Made by a program: the position numbers and the translations under genes. From Nannocystis punicea (GTDB lineage: Bacteria > Myxococcota_A > Polyangia > Nannocystales > Nannocystaceae), in the NCBI RefSeq assembly GCF_026965555.1, contig NZ_CP114040.1, forward strand, positions 1,984,001-2,048,000: a stretch of DNA of 64,000 bases, written 5' to 3'. Below the pieces are notes generated by a model that did no database searches, was not told the origin of the DNA, and was given only the letters and a program-made list of their open reading frames with translations. This document shows positions 1-8,258 of the stretch, piece by piece. Each line of letters begins with the position of its first letter. The first letter of the stretch is position 1.

Positions 1-147
1 CCATTGCATTCGCCGCCGAGACCGAGAAGATCAATGACGTGGGGGCGCGAGTCGGTAGCGTATTTGGGCGCCGCCTCCCGCCCTCGATGGAGAGGGCGCA
101 GCCGATCTCCTGGTACTCGGCGGCGGCGAGGTCTGCGACGGTCACCA
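1..147 (-). CDS. possible N-terminal part of a gene running off the left edge
   Basis: An open minus-strand frame begins at an ATG (145-147) preceded by TTGAGGAG four bases upstream, a good ribosome binding site. It stays open to the window edge with mostly G/C third positions. The product would begin MVTVADLAAEYQEIGCALS. The plus strand of the same stretch is also open, to a stop near 215, with equally high GC3, so the strand is uncertain. No family recognised. Confidence 0.3.
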
Positions 148-741
148 TAAACTCCTCAAGACCGGACGGCGACACCTCTACCGTCGGCTGCATTGCCCCG
201 AACGAGCAGCCGTGGTGAAACAGGTCACGCGCCCGATCCAGGTCCCGAGGCTCGCCGGCGGGCGCTGGGCGAGAGTGACCTTCGGCGTCGTCTCGGATGC
301 TCGCGCCGCGCGCGGAGCCTCCCGGAACACGAGTCCGTCGCGCTCACCGACGTGTAGTGCGCCGCAGGCCGGAGGTCGGGGACACCGCGGAGCGCAGCGC
401 GGCGGGCTCGCCCGCCGGTGCCTTGTCTGTCCTCGCGGACAGGCAAGCAAGGCCGCGCACATGGTCTCGAGAATCGAGGGCTGTGCTGGTGTCGGCGCGA
501 GGCTTGTGGCGAGGAAGCCAGGGTCCGGGAGATGAACGGTCATTCGAGCACGGCGCACCCGTGCGGGACGACCGCTGCAGCCGCCTCGGAGGGCTTTGAG
601 CGCGCTGCGGCGGGTCCTTTGTAAGGTTCATGCCAGTGGGGCGGCGTCGATGCCGAAATATCGATCCTCGCGCTCAGGTGGTTGGCCCGGGTCGTGAAGG
701 CATGGTTTGAGCGGCAGGGGTTGTACCTGTAGACTCTCCGT
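148..741. other. gene-free stretch
   Basis: Short ORFs here are Arg/Pro/Ala-rich on both strands and resemble no protein family, so they look like high-GC noise. The only structured element is the hairpin at 422-447. The end of the stretch should hold the promoter of the lipoprotein starting at 742, but I see no clear -35/-10 pair. Confidence 0.5.
422..447. repeat. intergenic copy of the TGTCC/GGACA palindrome
   Basis: CTGTCC and GGACAG pair around a TCGC loop. A further CTTG/CAAG pairing outside lengthens the stem beyond one mismatch. It is the first copy in the window of the dispersed palindrome described in the findings. Confidence 0.7.
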
Positions 742-1413
742 GTGCCCGCTTTCGACTTGAGATCTGCACGCACCCGTCGCCGCGCGGCGGTGCTCGCCCT
801 GGGCGCGTGGCTGGGAGTCGCCCCGAGCATGGCCGGGTGCTACACGATGAGCGTCAACCCGCCGCGAGACGCCGAGTCCAAGCGCGCCCTGAGAGTGCTG
901 AAGCGGCACCTGCGAGCGAGCTGGCCCGGCACCAAGTTCTATCTCAAGCAGCTCCGAGTATCTGCGCCCGGCTGGACCGTGTTCGCGGGCGAGCAACAGG
1001 ACGTCCGCCATGGCAGCCTGCGGTACTGGGTCGTGCGGGCGGACGCGAGCGTGGTGACCGGGGAGCCGCTCGTGGAGCTGTCCCGGGCTTATCGCAGCCT
1101 CGAGGCCGTGCGACCCGATCCTTCGGCGAGCCCGGAGGACCTGTCGTGGATCGCGGTCGCGCTGCTGTCGCGTGACCAGCAGCTGCTCGATCAGCGCAGC
1201 TATCACGGGCTCAGCCAGCATCTCAACGAGCTGTACGACGGCGACGATGTCGCGCCCCCCAAGCTCGTGCGCCGGGGCGACGCGGCGACCTTGGTGTTCT
1301 GGGTCACCGTAGGCCACGGGCTGGGGGTGAGCCGCTACGAGCTGCAGATCTCCGCCGACTACGAGGTGACCGTGTCCGTGACCTCGCCGCAGCCGCACCC
1401 CGGCACGAGGTGA
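742..1413 (+). CDS. hypothetical secreted lipoprotein
   Basis: This 223-residue protein starts at a GTG. An Arg-rich N-terminus (RTRRR) is followed by a hydrophobic stretch and the sequence SMAGC near residue 33, which fits a lipoprotein signal peptide with Cys as the lipidated residue. The mature part is soluble, mixed alpha/beta, and has no motif I can name. No close partner gene: the next gene downstream is on the other strand, and a strong hairpin at 1455-1489 lies between them. Coding is supported by consistent GC3 and a sensible composition. The function is unknown. Confidence 0.75.
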   Translation: MPAFDLRSARTRRRAAVLALGAWLGVAPSMAGCYTMSVNPPRDAESKRALRVLKRHLRASWPGTKFYLKQLRVSAPGWTVFAGEQQDVRHGSLRYWVVRADASVVTGEPLVELSRAYRSLEAVRPDPSASPEDLSWIAVALLSRDQQLLDQRSYHGLSQHLNELYDGDDVAPPKLVRRGDAATLVFWVTVGHGLGVSRYELQISADYEVTVSVTSPQPHPGTR

Positions 1414-1454
1414 GCGGAGCGCAATGCCCGACATGGCGTCCCCAGCGGACAAGG

Positions 1455-1489
1455 CAGAGGGGGCTGGTCGTCGGGATCAGCCCTCTCTG
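1455..1489 (+). terminator. hairpin after the lipoprotein gene
   Basis: A 12-bp stem with one mismatch (CAGAGGGGGCTG against CAGAGAGGGCTG reversed) around an 11-base loop, 41 bases after the stop at 1413. Only a short pyrimidine run follows, so it is a weak or factor-assisted terminator candidate. Confidence 0.45.
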
Positions 1490-1759
1490 TCCTTCCGGTC
1501 AGCTTCAGGCGCCTTCACGGTGGATGTCGGTTTGGTGCCAGGACGCGGGACCCGACATCGCCGGAGGTCGGGGGGCGGTCATTCTGGAGGCTGTGTGCGG
1601 CGTGCCGGCGAATTTCCGCATTCGGCAGCTTCCCATCGATGCGGCGCTCATGAATGCCGTCGGGGTTTTTCACCGTAGTCCGGCCGACTGCGCGATGTGT
1701 GATGAATCGCTCGATTGCGCCCGAAGGAGCTCGACGCTCATTCGCCGGGCGCGCGGCGG

Positions 1760-3256
1760 TCACGAGAACAGGCGCACGAACGTCATGAAGATGTCGTAGT
1801 CGCCGTTGTCGGTCGGGTCGTGGACCACGCCCGGAAAGGTACTTGCGTTGATGCCGGTGTTGGTGGTCGACAGGGTGGCGCCGACGCCGACGAGCGAGTC
1901 GAAGCGGCGGTCGACCGCGAGCACCGACTCGTCGAGCCCGTCGCCGCCGTTGTACGAGCCCCACACGAAGCTGCCGTCGTTCTCGAAGGTGGCGAACATC
2001 CCGTCCCAGGCCGAGCCGTCGTGGGCGTTGTCGAAGCCGTTCGAGAACAGCCCGGTCGACGAGGTGGCGCCCGACGCGTGGACGGTGCCGTCGGCGACGA
2101 CGCCCTCGAATTGCTCGAGGCCGGCGCCGCCGAAGTAGCGCCCCCACAGGATGTCGCCGTCGACATCGAATTGAGTCAGGAAGGCGTCGGTGGAGCCGCT
2201 CTTGCTCGTCGTCGAGTTGACCGCGATGTCGCTGGACGAGCCGGTGAGGCCGACGAGGTACACGAGGTCGTCGGGGCCCGCCACGTCGACCGCGACCCCG
2301 CGCGCCTCTTCGACGCCGGTGCCGCCGTAATAGGTGGCCCACTCGAGCATGCCCAGCGAGCTGTAGCGGACGAGGAAGGCGTCTCGCCCGCCGTCGTAGG
2401 TGTCGAAGTGGAGCCCGCCCGTCTCGTTGTTGGCCGATTCGGAGTGCCCGGCGACGTAGACGGCGTCGTCCGAGCCGACGGCGCAGTCGAGCGCCTTCGT
2501 CTCGCCGCCCACGCCGCCGTAATAGGTGCCCCACAGCAGCGTCCCGTCGCTGCCGTCGAACTTGGCGACGAAGGCGTCGACGTCGCCGTCGAGATCACCG
2601 TCCCACGGCATGATGCCGGGCATGCCGGCGAACATGTCCTCGGAGGTCGTGGTGCCGACGATGTAGACGTTGCCCTCCGAGTCGAGGCAGGCGCCGAAGG
2701 CCTCCTCGATGCCGTCACCGCCGAAGTAGGTGCCCCACAGGCGCCCGCCGTTGGCGCGGAACTTGACCAGCATCGCGTCGCTGTCGCCGTCGAGGGCGAC
2801 CTGATGGGTCCCGGCGGTGGCGATGAGGTCGTTCACCGTGTTCGCCGAGCGCGTCGCGCCGCCGGCGTAGAACGTGCCCTCGACCTCGTCGAACAGGACG
2901 TCGTGGAACACGTCGTCGCCGCTGCCGCCGTAGTAGTTGCCCCAGATCTGCTGGCCGATCGCGTCAAACTTGGTGATGAACGCGTCGTGGCCGCCGTTGT
3001 AGTCGCCGTCGTGCTCGGCGTCGGCCGCGATCCCGGCCTCGGAGGTGGTCTGGCCGACGCACATGACGTTGAAGTCGTCGTCGATGACGACCCCGCGGGC
3101 GGCGTCGATCCCCGAACCACCGTCGAAGGTGCCCCACATCCGCGTCGGGTCGGCGTGCGCGTCGGGCACGAATGCGGCGAGCGCGGCCACGATCGTGCTC
3201 GTCGCGGCGAGGTGGCGGAAAAAGCCAGGACCATGATTGTCGATTCTCGAGCGCAT
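1760..3256 (-). CDS. secreted SBBP beta-propeller repeat protein
   Basis: 498 residues. A signal peptide ends at about residue 35 (PDAHA). The rest is seven repeats of about 63 residues, each opening with WGxYYGGxG(D/I/L)(D/E), for example WGNYYGGSGDD and WGTYYGGVGGE, followed by a V(V/A)DxxxxVYVxGxT strand pair. This is the SBBP repeat family, which folds as an extracellular or cell-surface propeller of unknown ligand and is common in myxobacteria. Seven repeats would close one blade ring. The gene is divergent from the PD40 protein at 3563, and the 300-base gap between them holds tandem CCATGG palindromes. No sorting tail or anchor is visible at the C-terminus, so the product is probably secreted. 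Confidence 0.9.
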   Translation of the reverse strand: MRSRIDNHGPGFFRHLAATSTIVAALAAFVPDAHADPTRMWGTFDGGSGIDAARGVVIDDDFNVMCVGQTTSEAGIAADAEHDGDYNGGHDAFITKFDAIGQQIWGNYYGGSGDDVFHDVLFDEVEGTFYAGGATRSANTVNDLIATAGTHQVALDGDSDAMLVKFRANGGRLWGTYFGGDGIEEAFGACLDSEGNVYIVGTTTSEDMFAGMPGIMPWDGDLDGDVDAFVAKFDGSDGTLLWGTYYGGVGGETKALDCAVGSDDAVYVAGHSESANNETGGLHFDTYDGGRDAFLVRYSSLGMLEWATYYGGTGVEEARGVAVDVAGPDDLVYLVGLTGSSSDIAVNSTTSKSGSTDAFLTQFDVDGDILWGRYFGGAGLEQFEGVVADGTVHASGATSSTGLFSNGFDNAHDGSAWDGMFATFENDGSFVWGSYNGGDGLDESVLAVDRRFDSLVGVGATLSTTNTGINASTFPGVVHDPTDNGDYDIFMTFVRLFS

Positions 3257-3400
3257 TTGTCGTTGTCCCTTGTGTCCGTAATCGATGGGCGACTCGCAGC
3301 ATTCGGGCCGGGCCCGAGCGAGACCGCCGGCGCCGCCTCAGCAAGGGCCACGCCCGGCAAAAGTCGTGGGATGTCGCCGCGAGGGGCCCCTGCGGAGGGT

Positions 3401-3430
3401 CGGACCCCATGGGACGACCCCATGGGGTCG
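3401..3430. promoter_or_regulatory. tandem CCATGG palindromes in a divergent promoter region
   Basis: A perfect 16-bp palindrome (CGACCCCATGGGGTCG, 3415-3430) is directly preceded by a near copy of its left half (GACCCCATGGGA, from 3403), and a third CCATGGG follows at 3432. They sit between the divergent genes at 3256 and 3563. Paired operators for a dimeric regulator would look like this. No regulator is encoded next to it. Confidence 0.35.
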
Positions 3431-3562
3431 GCCATGGGTCAGGGCGGCCTTCGAGCCTCGCGGCGCGCCGCGGCGTCGTCTGTTCGAACCCGCGAGGCGC
3501 GGGTCGGCGAGGCGCGCTGTTGCGCGCGCAGGCGCGACCGCGAGTGTGCGAAGCTGAGGGCG

Positions 3563-5446
3563 GTGGCTGCCCACGAACCTTCGGCGGCTCGCTCCGCGAG
3601 CGAACTCGACGTGCTCCGTCGTGGTCACCTCGGCAAGGTGGCGGCGCTGGCGGGGGTGCTGGTCGTGGTCCTCGGCGCGACGTGGTGGTCGGCCTGGAGG
3701 CGGGGCATCGGCCGCGCCGAGGCGGATGACCGCGTGCTGGTGGTGAACGCGTCCGGGACCCGCTACCGGCCCTCGCTCGCGGGCTGGGGCTTCGAGGCGC
3801 AGGAGGGCCGGATGCCGGAGCTGCTCGAGGAGCTCCAGCGGACGCTGCCCGGCGCCGCGGAGACCGGAGCCGCGGCCGCGTTGAAGCTGGCCGACTGGGC
3901 CGGGTTCGCGTACGTGGCCTTCGAGGAGCCGGCCGTGGTCGACTTCTCCGGCGTCGACATCGCGGGCGGGCTGCCGACCTTCGCGCCTCATCACCGCTTC
4001 GCCGTCGTGAGCGCCGGCGACCGCGCGTCTCCCCACGTGCTCACGGTCAACCCGCCACCGTCGCCCGCGCGGCAGGGACCCGAGCTCGACCTGCTCGCCG
4101 CGCTGTTCGCCCAGGAGGCCCTGGCCGAGCTGACGCGCGCGGACGTGGCGGCCTCGAAGGAAGTGGTGGAGCTGCGCGACCGCGTGCAGGCCGGGATCCT
4201 CGCGCTCGAGGCGATCCCCGCCGCCGAGGTCGCGATCGAGGGGATCGAGACCCGGGCCCGCGCCACGCTGAACGACCGCGAGCAGCTTGAGCCGCGGCCG
4301 GACCTGCTCGGGACGGTGCACGAGAGCGCGATCCCGACGCCGCTCGCCGATGGCGGCTTGCTCCTCCTCGTCCGCGCCGTGCGCTTCAGCGACAGCTTCA
4401 GCGGGCGCCTCGACATCGACCCGATCGCCCGCTGGCTGTACGTCCCGCCGGGCGCCGATCCGCGGACCGGGCGCGTGCAGTGCACGTCGCTCGCCGGCGG
4501 CACGTTCGACGACTCGATCGGCAGGGCCGAGGTGGTGGCGTCGCCGGAGGGGGACGCGCTCCTGATCGCCGCAGGCGGCCGCGCGCAGCTGTTTCGCCTC
4601 GCGGGCGAGGGCTGTCGGTTCGACCTCCTCGGCGAGATCTCCGTCCCGCTGGCGCCGGCCGAAATGGGGCGACCCCACCGCTCCGGGGCGGTGGCCCGCG
4701 CGGACCGGACCTCCGGCGAGGGGACCGTGTACCTGGTGAAGCCGAACGACGAGGCGCCGCACGAGCTGGTGCGCGCGCGGTCGATCTTCACCGTGCCGAC
4801 GTGGCTCGCGGACGACGCGCTGGCGGCGATCGAGTCGCCGGGAAAGGCTGGCCTTCGGGACAGCTTGATCCTGCTCGCCACGGCGCACCCGGACCGGGCG
4901 CTGCGCGTCGACGCGGCCAGGTTCGACGGGTCGTCGGGGATCACCCAGATCGCGGCGGCGCCGCCGGGCCCGTCGGGGCCGCGCCTGCTGGTCACGACCA
5001 CGGGCGACCAGGGGCAGCGGCTGTTCCGCGTCGACCTGCCGGCGCCGGTGCCCGCGCTGGTGGCCGCCGCGGCCGCGCGCGTGAACATGAAGGGCCAGCC
5101 GGCTGCCGTGCGCGACGGGACGCAGTCGCTGGTGGTGACGCTCACCGACACCGCGGGCTGGACGTTCGCGCCGCTGACTCCCAACGTCGACGTGACGAGC
5201 CCGGCGGTCGCGCCCGACGGCCGCTTCGTCGCGTTCGCCAGCGATTCACGCTTCACGGGGCGCCACGAGATCGTGGTGGTGCCGCTCGCGGGCGGGCCGA
5301 TGCGGACGCTGACGCACAACGACCTGGACGATCACGGCCCGCGGTTCTCCGCCGACGGCCGCTCGCTCGTGTTCACGACGACCTTCCCGATCGATCGGAC
5401 CCGCTGGACGCTCACGGCGGCCCGCTCGCTGCCCACGCCGCAGTGA
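3563..5446 (+). CDS. membrane-anchored PD40/TolB-like propeller protein
   Basis: 627 residues from a GTG at 3563, chosen because GAGGG lies four bases upstream and coding quality falls off before it, although the frame stays open much further. A short cytoplasmic tail is followed by one transmembrane helix (about residues 26-45, LAGVLVVVLGATWW) and a large exported region. The C-terminal 150 residues carry PD40-type blades (SPAVAPDGRFVAFASDS and PRFSADGRSLVFTTTF), as in TolB and WD40-like periplasmic propellers. The middle has no recognised domain. It precedes the dioxygenase gene by 55 bases on the same strand, so the two may be co-transcribed. Function unknown. Confidence 0.8.
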   Translation: MAAHEPSAARSASELDVLRRGHLGKVAALAGVLVVVLGATWWSAWRRGIGRAEADDRVLVVNASGTRYRPSLAGWGFEAQEGRMPELLEELQRTLPGAAETGAAAALKLADWAGFAYVAFEEPAVVDFSGVDIAGGLPTFAPHHRFAVVSAGDRASPHVLTVNPPPSPARQGPELDLLAALFAQEALAELTRADVAASKEVVELRDRVQAGILALEAIPAAEVAIEGIETRARATLNDREQLEPRPDLLGTVHESAIPTPLADGGLLLLVRAVRFSDSFSGRLDIDPIARWLYVPPGADPRTGRVQCTSLAGGTFDDSIGRAEVVASPEGDALLIAAGGRAQLFRLAGEGCRFDLLGEISVPLAPAEMGRPHRSGAVARADRTSGEGTVYLVKPNDEAPHELVRARSIFTVPTWLADDALAAIESPGKAGLRDSLILLATAHPDRALRVDAARFDGSSGITQIAAAPPGPSGPRLLVTTTGDQGQRLFRVDLPAPVPALVAAAAARVNMKGQPAAVRDGTQSLVVTLTDTAGWTFAPLTPNVDVTSPAVAPDGRFVAFASDSRFTGRHEIVVVPLAGGPMRTLTHNDLDDHGPRFSADGRSLVFTTTFPIDRTRWTLTAARSLPTPQ

Positions 5447-5501
5447 CTCGCGCCGAGCCACGCGCGGGCCGCGATGCTGGTACCTTCGCCGCCGTCCCGC
5501 G

Positions 5502-6242
5502 ATGCTCCCGCCGCCCCCTCCCTACACCGACCCTGCGGACGTCGAGGCAGCCCTCCGCCGCGATGGTTACGCGATCGTGTCCGCCCCAGCCCTGGGATCC
5601 TGGCTGCCCCAGGGGCTCGGCGGCCTCCAGGCGCTGCAGCCGACCTGGGACGATCTGCCGCCGGACACGTACCTGCGCGACGGTGGTCGCTACCGCCGAA
5701 GGCGCCACTCCTGCTTCGTGGTCGAGGGCGGGCGGGTCGAGATCACGCCGCACCGCGCTCACTGGCAGCCGCTGGAGTACAACGCGCTGCACGGCGGCCT
5801 GGAGCGGTGGTTCTCGCCGATGCAGCCGCAGGTGACGGAGCGGTCGGTGTGGTCGGCGCTGCTGCGGCGCCTGGGAGCGGTGTGCAGCGCGCTCGCGCCG
5901 GCGGTGCCGCGCTGGTACGTCGAGGCGCACCAGTTCCGCATCGACACCTCGGACGGGATCGGCCGCCCGACCCCCGAGGGAGCGCACCGCGACGGGGTGG
6001 ACTTCGTCGCGGTGCTGCTGGTCGCGCGCCGGGCGATCAAGGGCGGCGAGACGCGCGTGTTCGAGGCCGACGGTCCGCACGGCCTGCGCTTCATGATGAC
6101 CGAGCCGTGGACGCTGCTGCTCCTCGACGACGTGCGGGTGATCCACGAGACCACGCCGATCCAGCCGCTGGACGAGGCCGGCGGGCACCGCGACACGCTG
6201 GTGCTGACGTTCCGCGCCGGCGGCTTTCAAGGCCCGGCCTGA
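5502..6242 (+). CDS. 2-oxoglutarate/Fe(II) dioxygenase (PF10014-like)
   Basis: 246 residues. It has the jelly-roll iron triad in order: His162 and Asp164 in EGAHRDGVDF, and His215 in VIHETTP. An arginine in RDTLVLTFR (residues 230-238) would bind 2-oxoglutarate. The EGxHxDG(V/F) and (I/V)HxTxPI contexts match the 2OG-Fe dioxygenase family that includes BsmA and bacterial amino-acid hydroxylases such as isoleucine dioxygenase. Family membership is well supported, but the substrate cannot be read. It would act in the cytoplasm, as no signal peptide is present. It follows the PD40 gene by 55 bases. Confidence 0.85.
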   Translation: MLPPPPPYTDPADVEAALRRDGYAIVSAPALGSWLPQGLGGLQALQPTWDDLPPDTYLRDGGRYRRRRHSCFVVEGGRVEITPHRAHWQPLEYNALHGGLERWFSPMQPQVTERSVWSALLRRLGAVCSALAPAVPRWYVEAHQFRIDTSDGIGRPTPEGAHRDGVDFVAVLLVARRAIKGGETRVFEADGPHGLRFMMTEPWTLLLLDDVRVIHETTPIQPLDEAGGHRDTLVLTFRAGGFQGPA

Positions 6243-6388
6243 AGCAGCGCTCCGGGGCGGCGGCTCGGCAGCGCCGAGGCCTTCGCGCCGGCCGGCGACG
6301 ACGAGCATGTCCATGTCGTGGAGGTCGTCGACGGCGCCACGACCTCCACATCGCACGCGATCCATCGGTCGACGGCGAGGTCCCGAGG

Positions 6389-6415
6389 ATGTCCTATCAA
6401 TGACTTGAAGGACAT
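6389..6415. repeat. palindrome copy after the dioxygenase gene
   Basis: ATGTCCT pairs with AAGGACAT across a loop of 11-13 bases. It lies between the convergent genes ending at 6242 and 6516, where it could also act as a bidirectional terminator. Confidence 0.55.
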
Positions 6416-6515
6416 GTTCGAAGGGACTGCTTCGGCGACGGCCGGGGCTGCTCCCGTAGTGCCCGGCGCGGGCTGCCGCCTTCCGGCGATGCGAGCCCGA
6501 GCGGCGAGCGTCGCC

Positions 6516-7469
6516 TCAGCGGCGACGACGGCGGCCCCAGGGGCCCAGCAGCACGACGGCGGCCAGGCCGAGGACGTCGAGGCCGCTCGGGCCTGCGTTG
6601 CAGCCGCAGCCCTTGTCGTCGTCCTGGTCGCCGCCGGAGGCGGAGTCGCTGCCCGAGCCGTCGCTGCCCGAGCCGTCGGTGCCGTCGGTCGCGGGCCCTT
6701 CGCTCGCGGAGCCTTCGGTGGGGCTGTCGGAGGTCGCCCCGTCGGTGGCGGCGCCGTCGGTGGCGGCGCCGTCGGTGGCCTCCTCGTCGACCGTGACCTC
6801 GACGTTGACGGCCGGGGACTCGACGATGACGAAGCCCTCGGCGTTCTCCGCGATGCCCTGGGCCACCAGCTGGTGCTGGCCGGGGGCGAGCGTGACATCG
6901 GGGTGGCACGGCAAGGCGTCGCAGTTCACGTCGACCGCCGCGCCGTCGACGAGGAGCTCGACCTCCTCGACGTCGCCGGCGATCGTCACGGGCACCACGG
7001 CGTCGGGCGAGCCGACGAAGACGGCCCCGTCGGCCGGCTTGAGGATCTCGAGGTCCAGGTCGGGCCCTTCGCCGGTCTCGACGACCTGGACGGTGACCTC
7101 GTTGGAGGTGGCCGGATCGGAGATGCCGGTGGCGACGAGCTTGTGCTCGCCGGCGTCCAGGAGCACGTCGACCACGCACGGCGGCAGGTCGGGGCACATC
7201 GGTTGGAACGGCTCGCCGTCGACGTGGAGGCTGATCTCGTGCGCGGGCAGGGCGGTCCACTCGATCGTGACTTCGATGAGCTTGTTCTCCTCGCCGGGGG
7301 AGAGCGTGAACACCTCGCCGTCGAGCGGCTCGACGATGGTGATGGTGCCGACCGGCGGCGGATCGTCGGTGTCCGTCTCGCCGGTCGTGACCGCGCCGGC
7401 CGGGCGCGCCGCGCTCATGAGCGCGAAGGCGAAGGAACAGCCGAGGGTGAAATGCCCAAGCGAAGCCAT
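6516..7469 (-). CDS. surface protein with MYXO-CTERM sorting tail
   Basis: 317 residues from the ATG at 7469. The frame is open further upstream, but only this start gives a clean signal peptide (cleavage near residue 27 after RPAGA). Two or three Ig-like modules follow (TITIVEPLDGEVFTLSPGE and LEILKPADGAVFVGSPD), each with a CxDLPPC- or CDALPC-type cysteine pair. A low-complexity Ser/Thr/Asp/Gly linker leads to the C-terminal tripartite signal: a Cys motif (GCGCNAGPSG), a hydrophobic helix and an RRRRR end. This is the MYXO-CTERM pattern, which myxobacteria process to anchor proteins at the cell surface. The ligand is unknown. It is the only MYXO-CTERM protein in the window. Confidence 0.88.
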   Translation of the reverse strand: MASLGHFTLGCSFAFALMSAARPAGAVTTGETDTDDPPPVGTITIVEPLDGEVFTLSPGEENKLIEVTIEWTALPAHEISLHVDGEPFQPMCPDLPPCVVDVLLDAGEHKLVATGISDPATSNEVTVQVVETGEGPDLDLEILKPADGAVFVGSPDAVVPVTIAGDVEEVELLVDGAAVDVNCDALPCHPDVTLAPGQHQLVAQGIAENAEGFVIVESPAVNVEVTVDEEATDGAATDGAATDGATSDSPTEGSASEGPATDGTDGSGSDGSGSDSASGGDQDDDKGCGCNAGPSGLDVLGLAAVVLLGPWGRRRRR

Positions 7470-7519
7470 GAGCGGGGAGTAGCAACCGCGAGAAATGCGG
7501 TCAACATGACAAATTTGTC

Positions 7520-7890
7520 GCAGGGAAGGCCGCGGCCAATCGGGGACAGGCGTCAATTGCCGGTCGGGCCGCGGCGAGGACGACGGCGGCGTCGTGAGCG
7601 AGGACGAATGGATGGACCCGGAGTGTATTCGTGCCGGGACGCGCGGCTGCGGCCGGGGCCGGTGTCGCGGCTGATCGGGGACCGGCCCGAGCGCCGGCGG
7701 GGATGCGATGAAGGCGACGGCGGTGGCGTGAGCGAAAGGGGAATGGATGCACCCGGCGCGCACTCGTGCCGGGACGGCGCGGCTGTGGTCGCGGGAGGAC
7801 AGTCGACTGTCGCCGGCCGAGCAGGGACAGGCGCCAATGGCTAGCCGGTCGGGTCGTGAGCGCGGGCGAATGAATGCACCCGGAGCGCAT
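7520..7890. repeat. imperfect tandem repeat, about 130-bp period
   Basis: Three degenerate units share GTGAGCG, GAATG(G/A)ATG, a CCCGG(A/C)G core and usually CGTGCCGGGAC, with GTGAGCG at about 7594, 7729 and 7855. The outer parts also share GGGACAGGCG(T/C)CAAT near 7545 and 7825. The region 7470-8258 otherwise holds no convincing gene. Its left end resembles sequence at 10317-10400. Confidence 0.55.
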
Positions 7891-8258
7891 TGGCACAACG
7901 TCGACCTCGAGTGGCTGGAGGCGGATGTCGTCATGAAGGACTTGGCGACGACTCGAGGTGCCGGACGGATTTATCCAGGGCCTGCGGTCCCGCGAGTGCG
8001 CCGGCATCGGGGTCAGGAGCGGCGGTGACCGGCATCTGCCGACCAGCGGAGCCGGCGACCTCCGCGGATGCTCGCGTCTGTTGCCGGCATGATCGGAGAG
8101 CCCGCCCGGGAGGTCGGATTCACAGGACCGAAGGGCACGTCCGCGAGTTTGCTCGCCCTTGGGGTCGGCTGTGCGGTGATCGGCGCCGTGACGGGAGGGC
8201 GGCTCCACGGAAATTGGACTTGCACGGGAGGCGCGCGGCGAGGTAGCTCGCGCGCGTC

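Noticed and set aside
1715..3562. Upstream extension of the PD40 protein to 1,243 residues
   Set aside because: The extra part is antisense to the SBBP propeller gene and lacks protein-like sequence. GTG 3563 has a ribosome binding site.
6318..7844. 508-residue plus-strand frame
   Set aside because: Antisense of the MYXO-CTERM protein and then repeat-bearing spacer. Val/Gly/Asp/Arg-rich, with no motifs.
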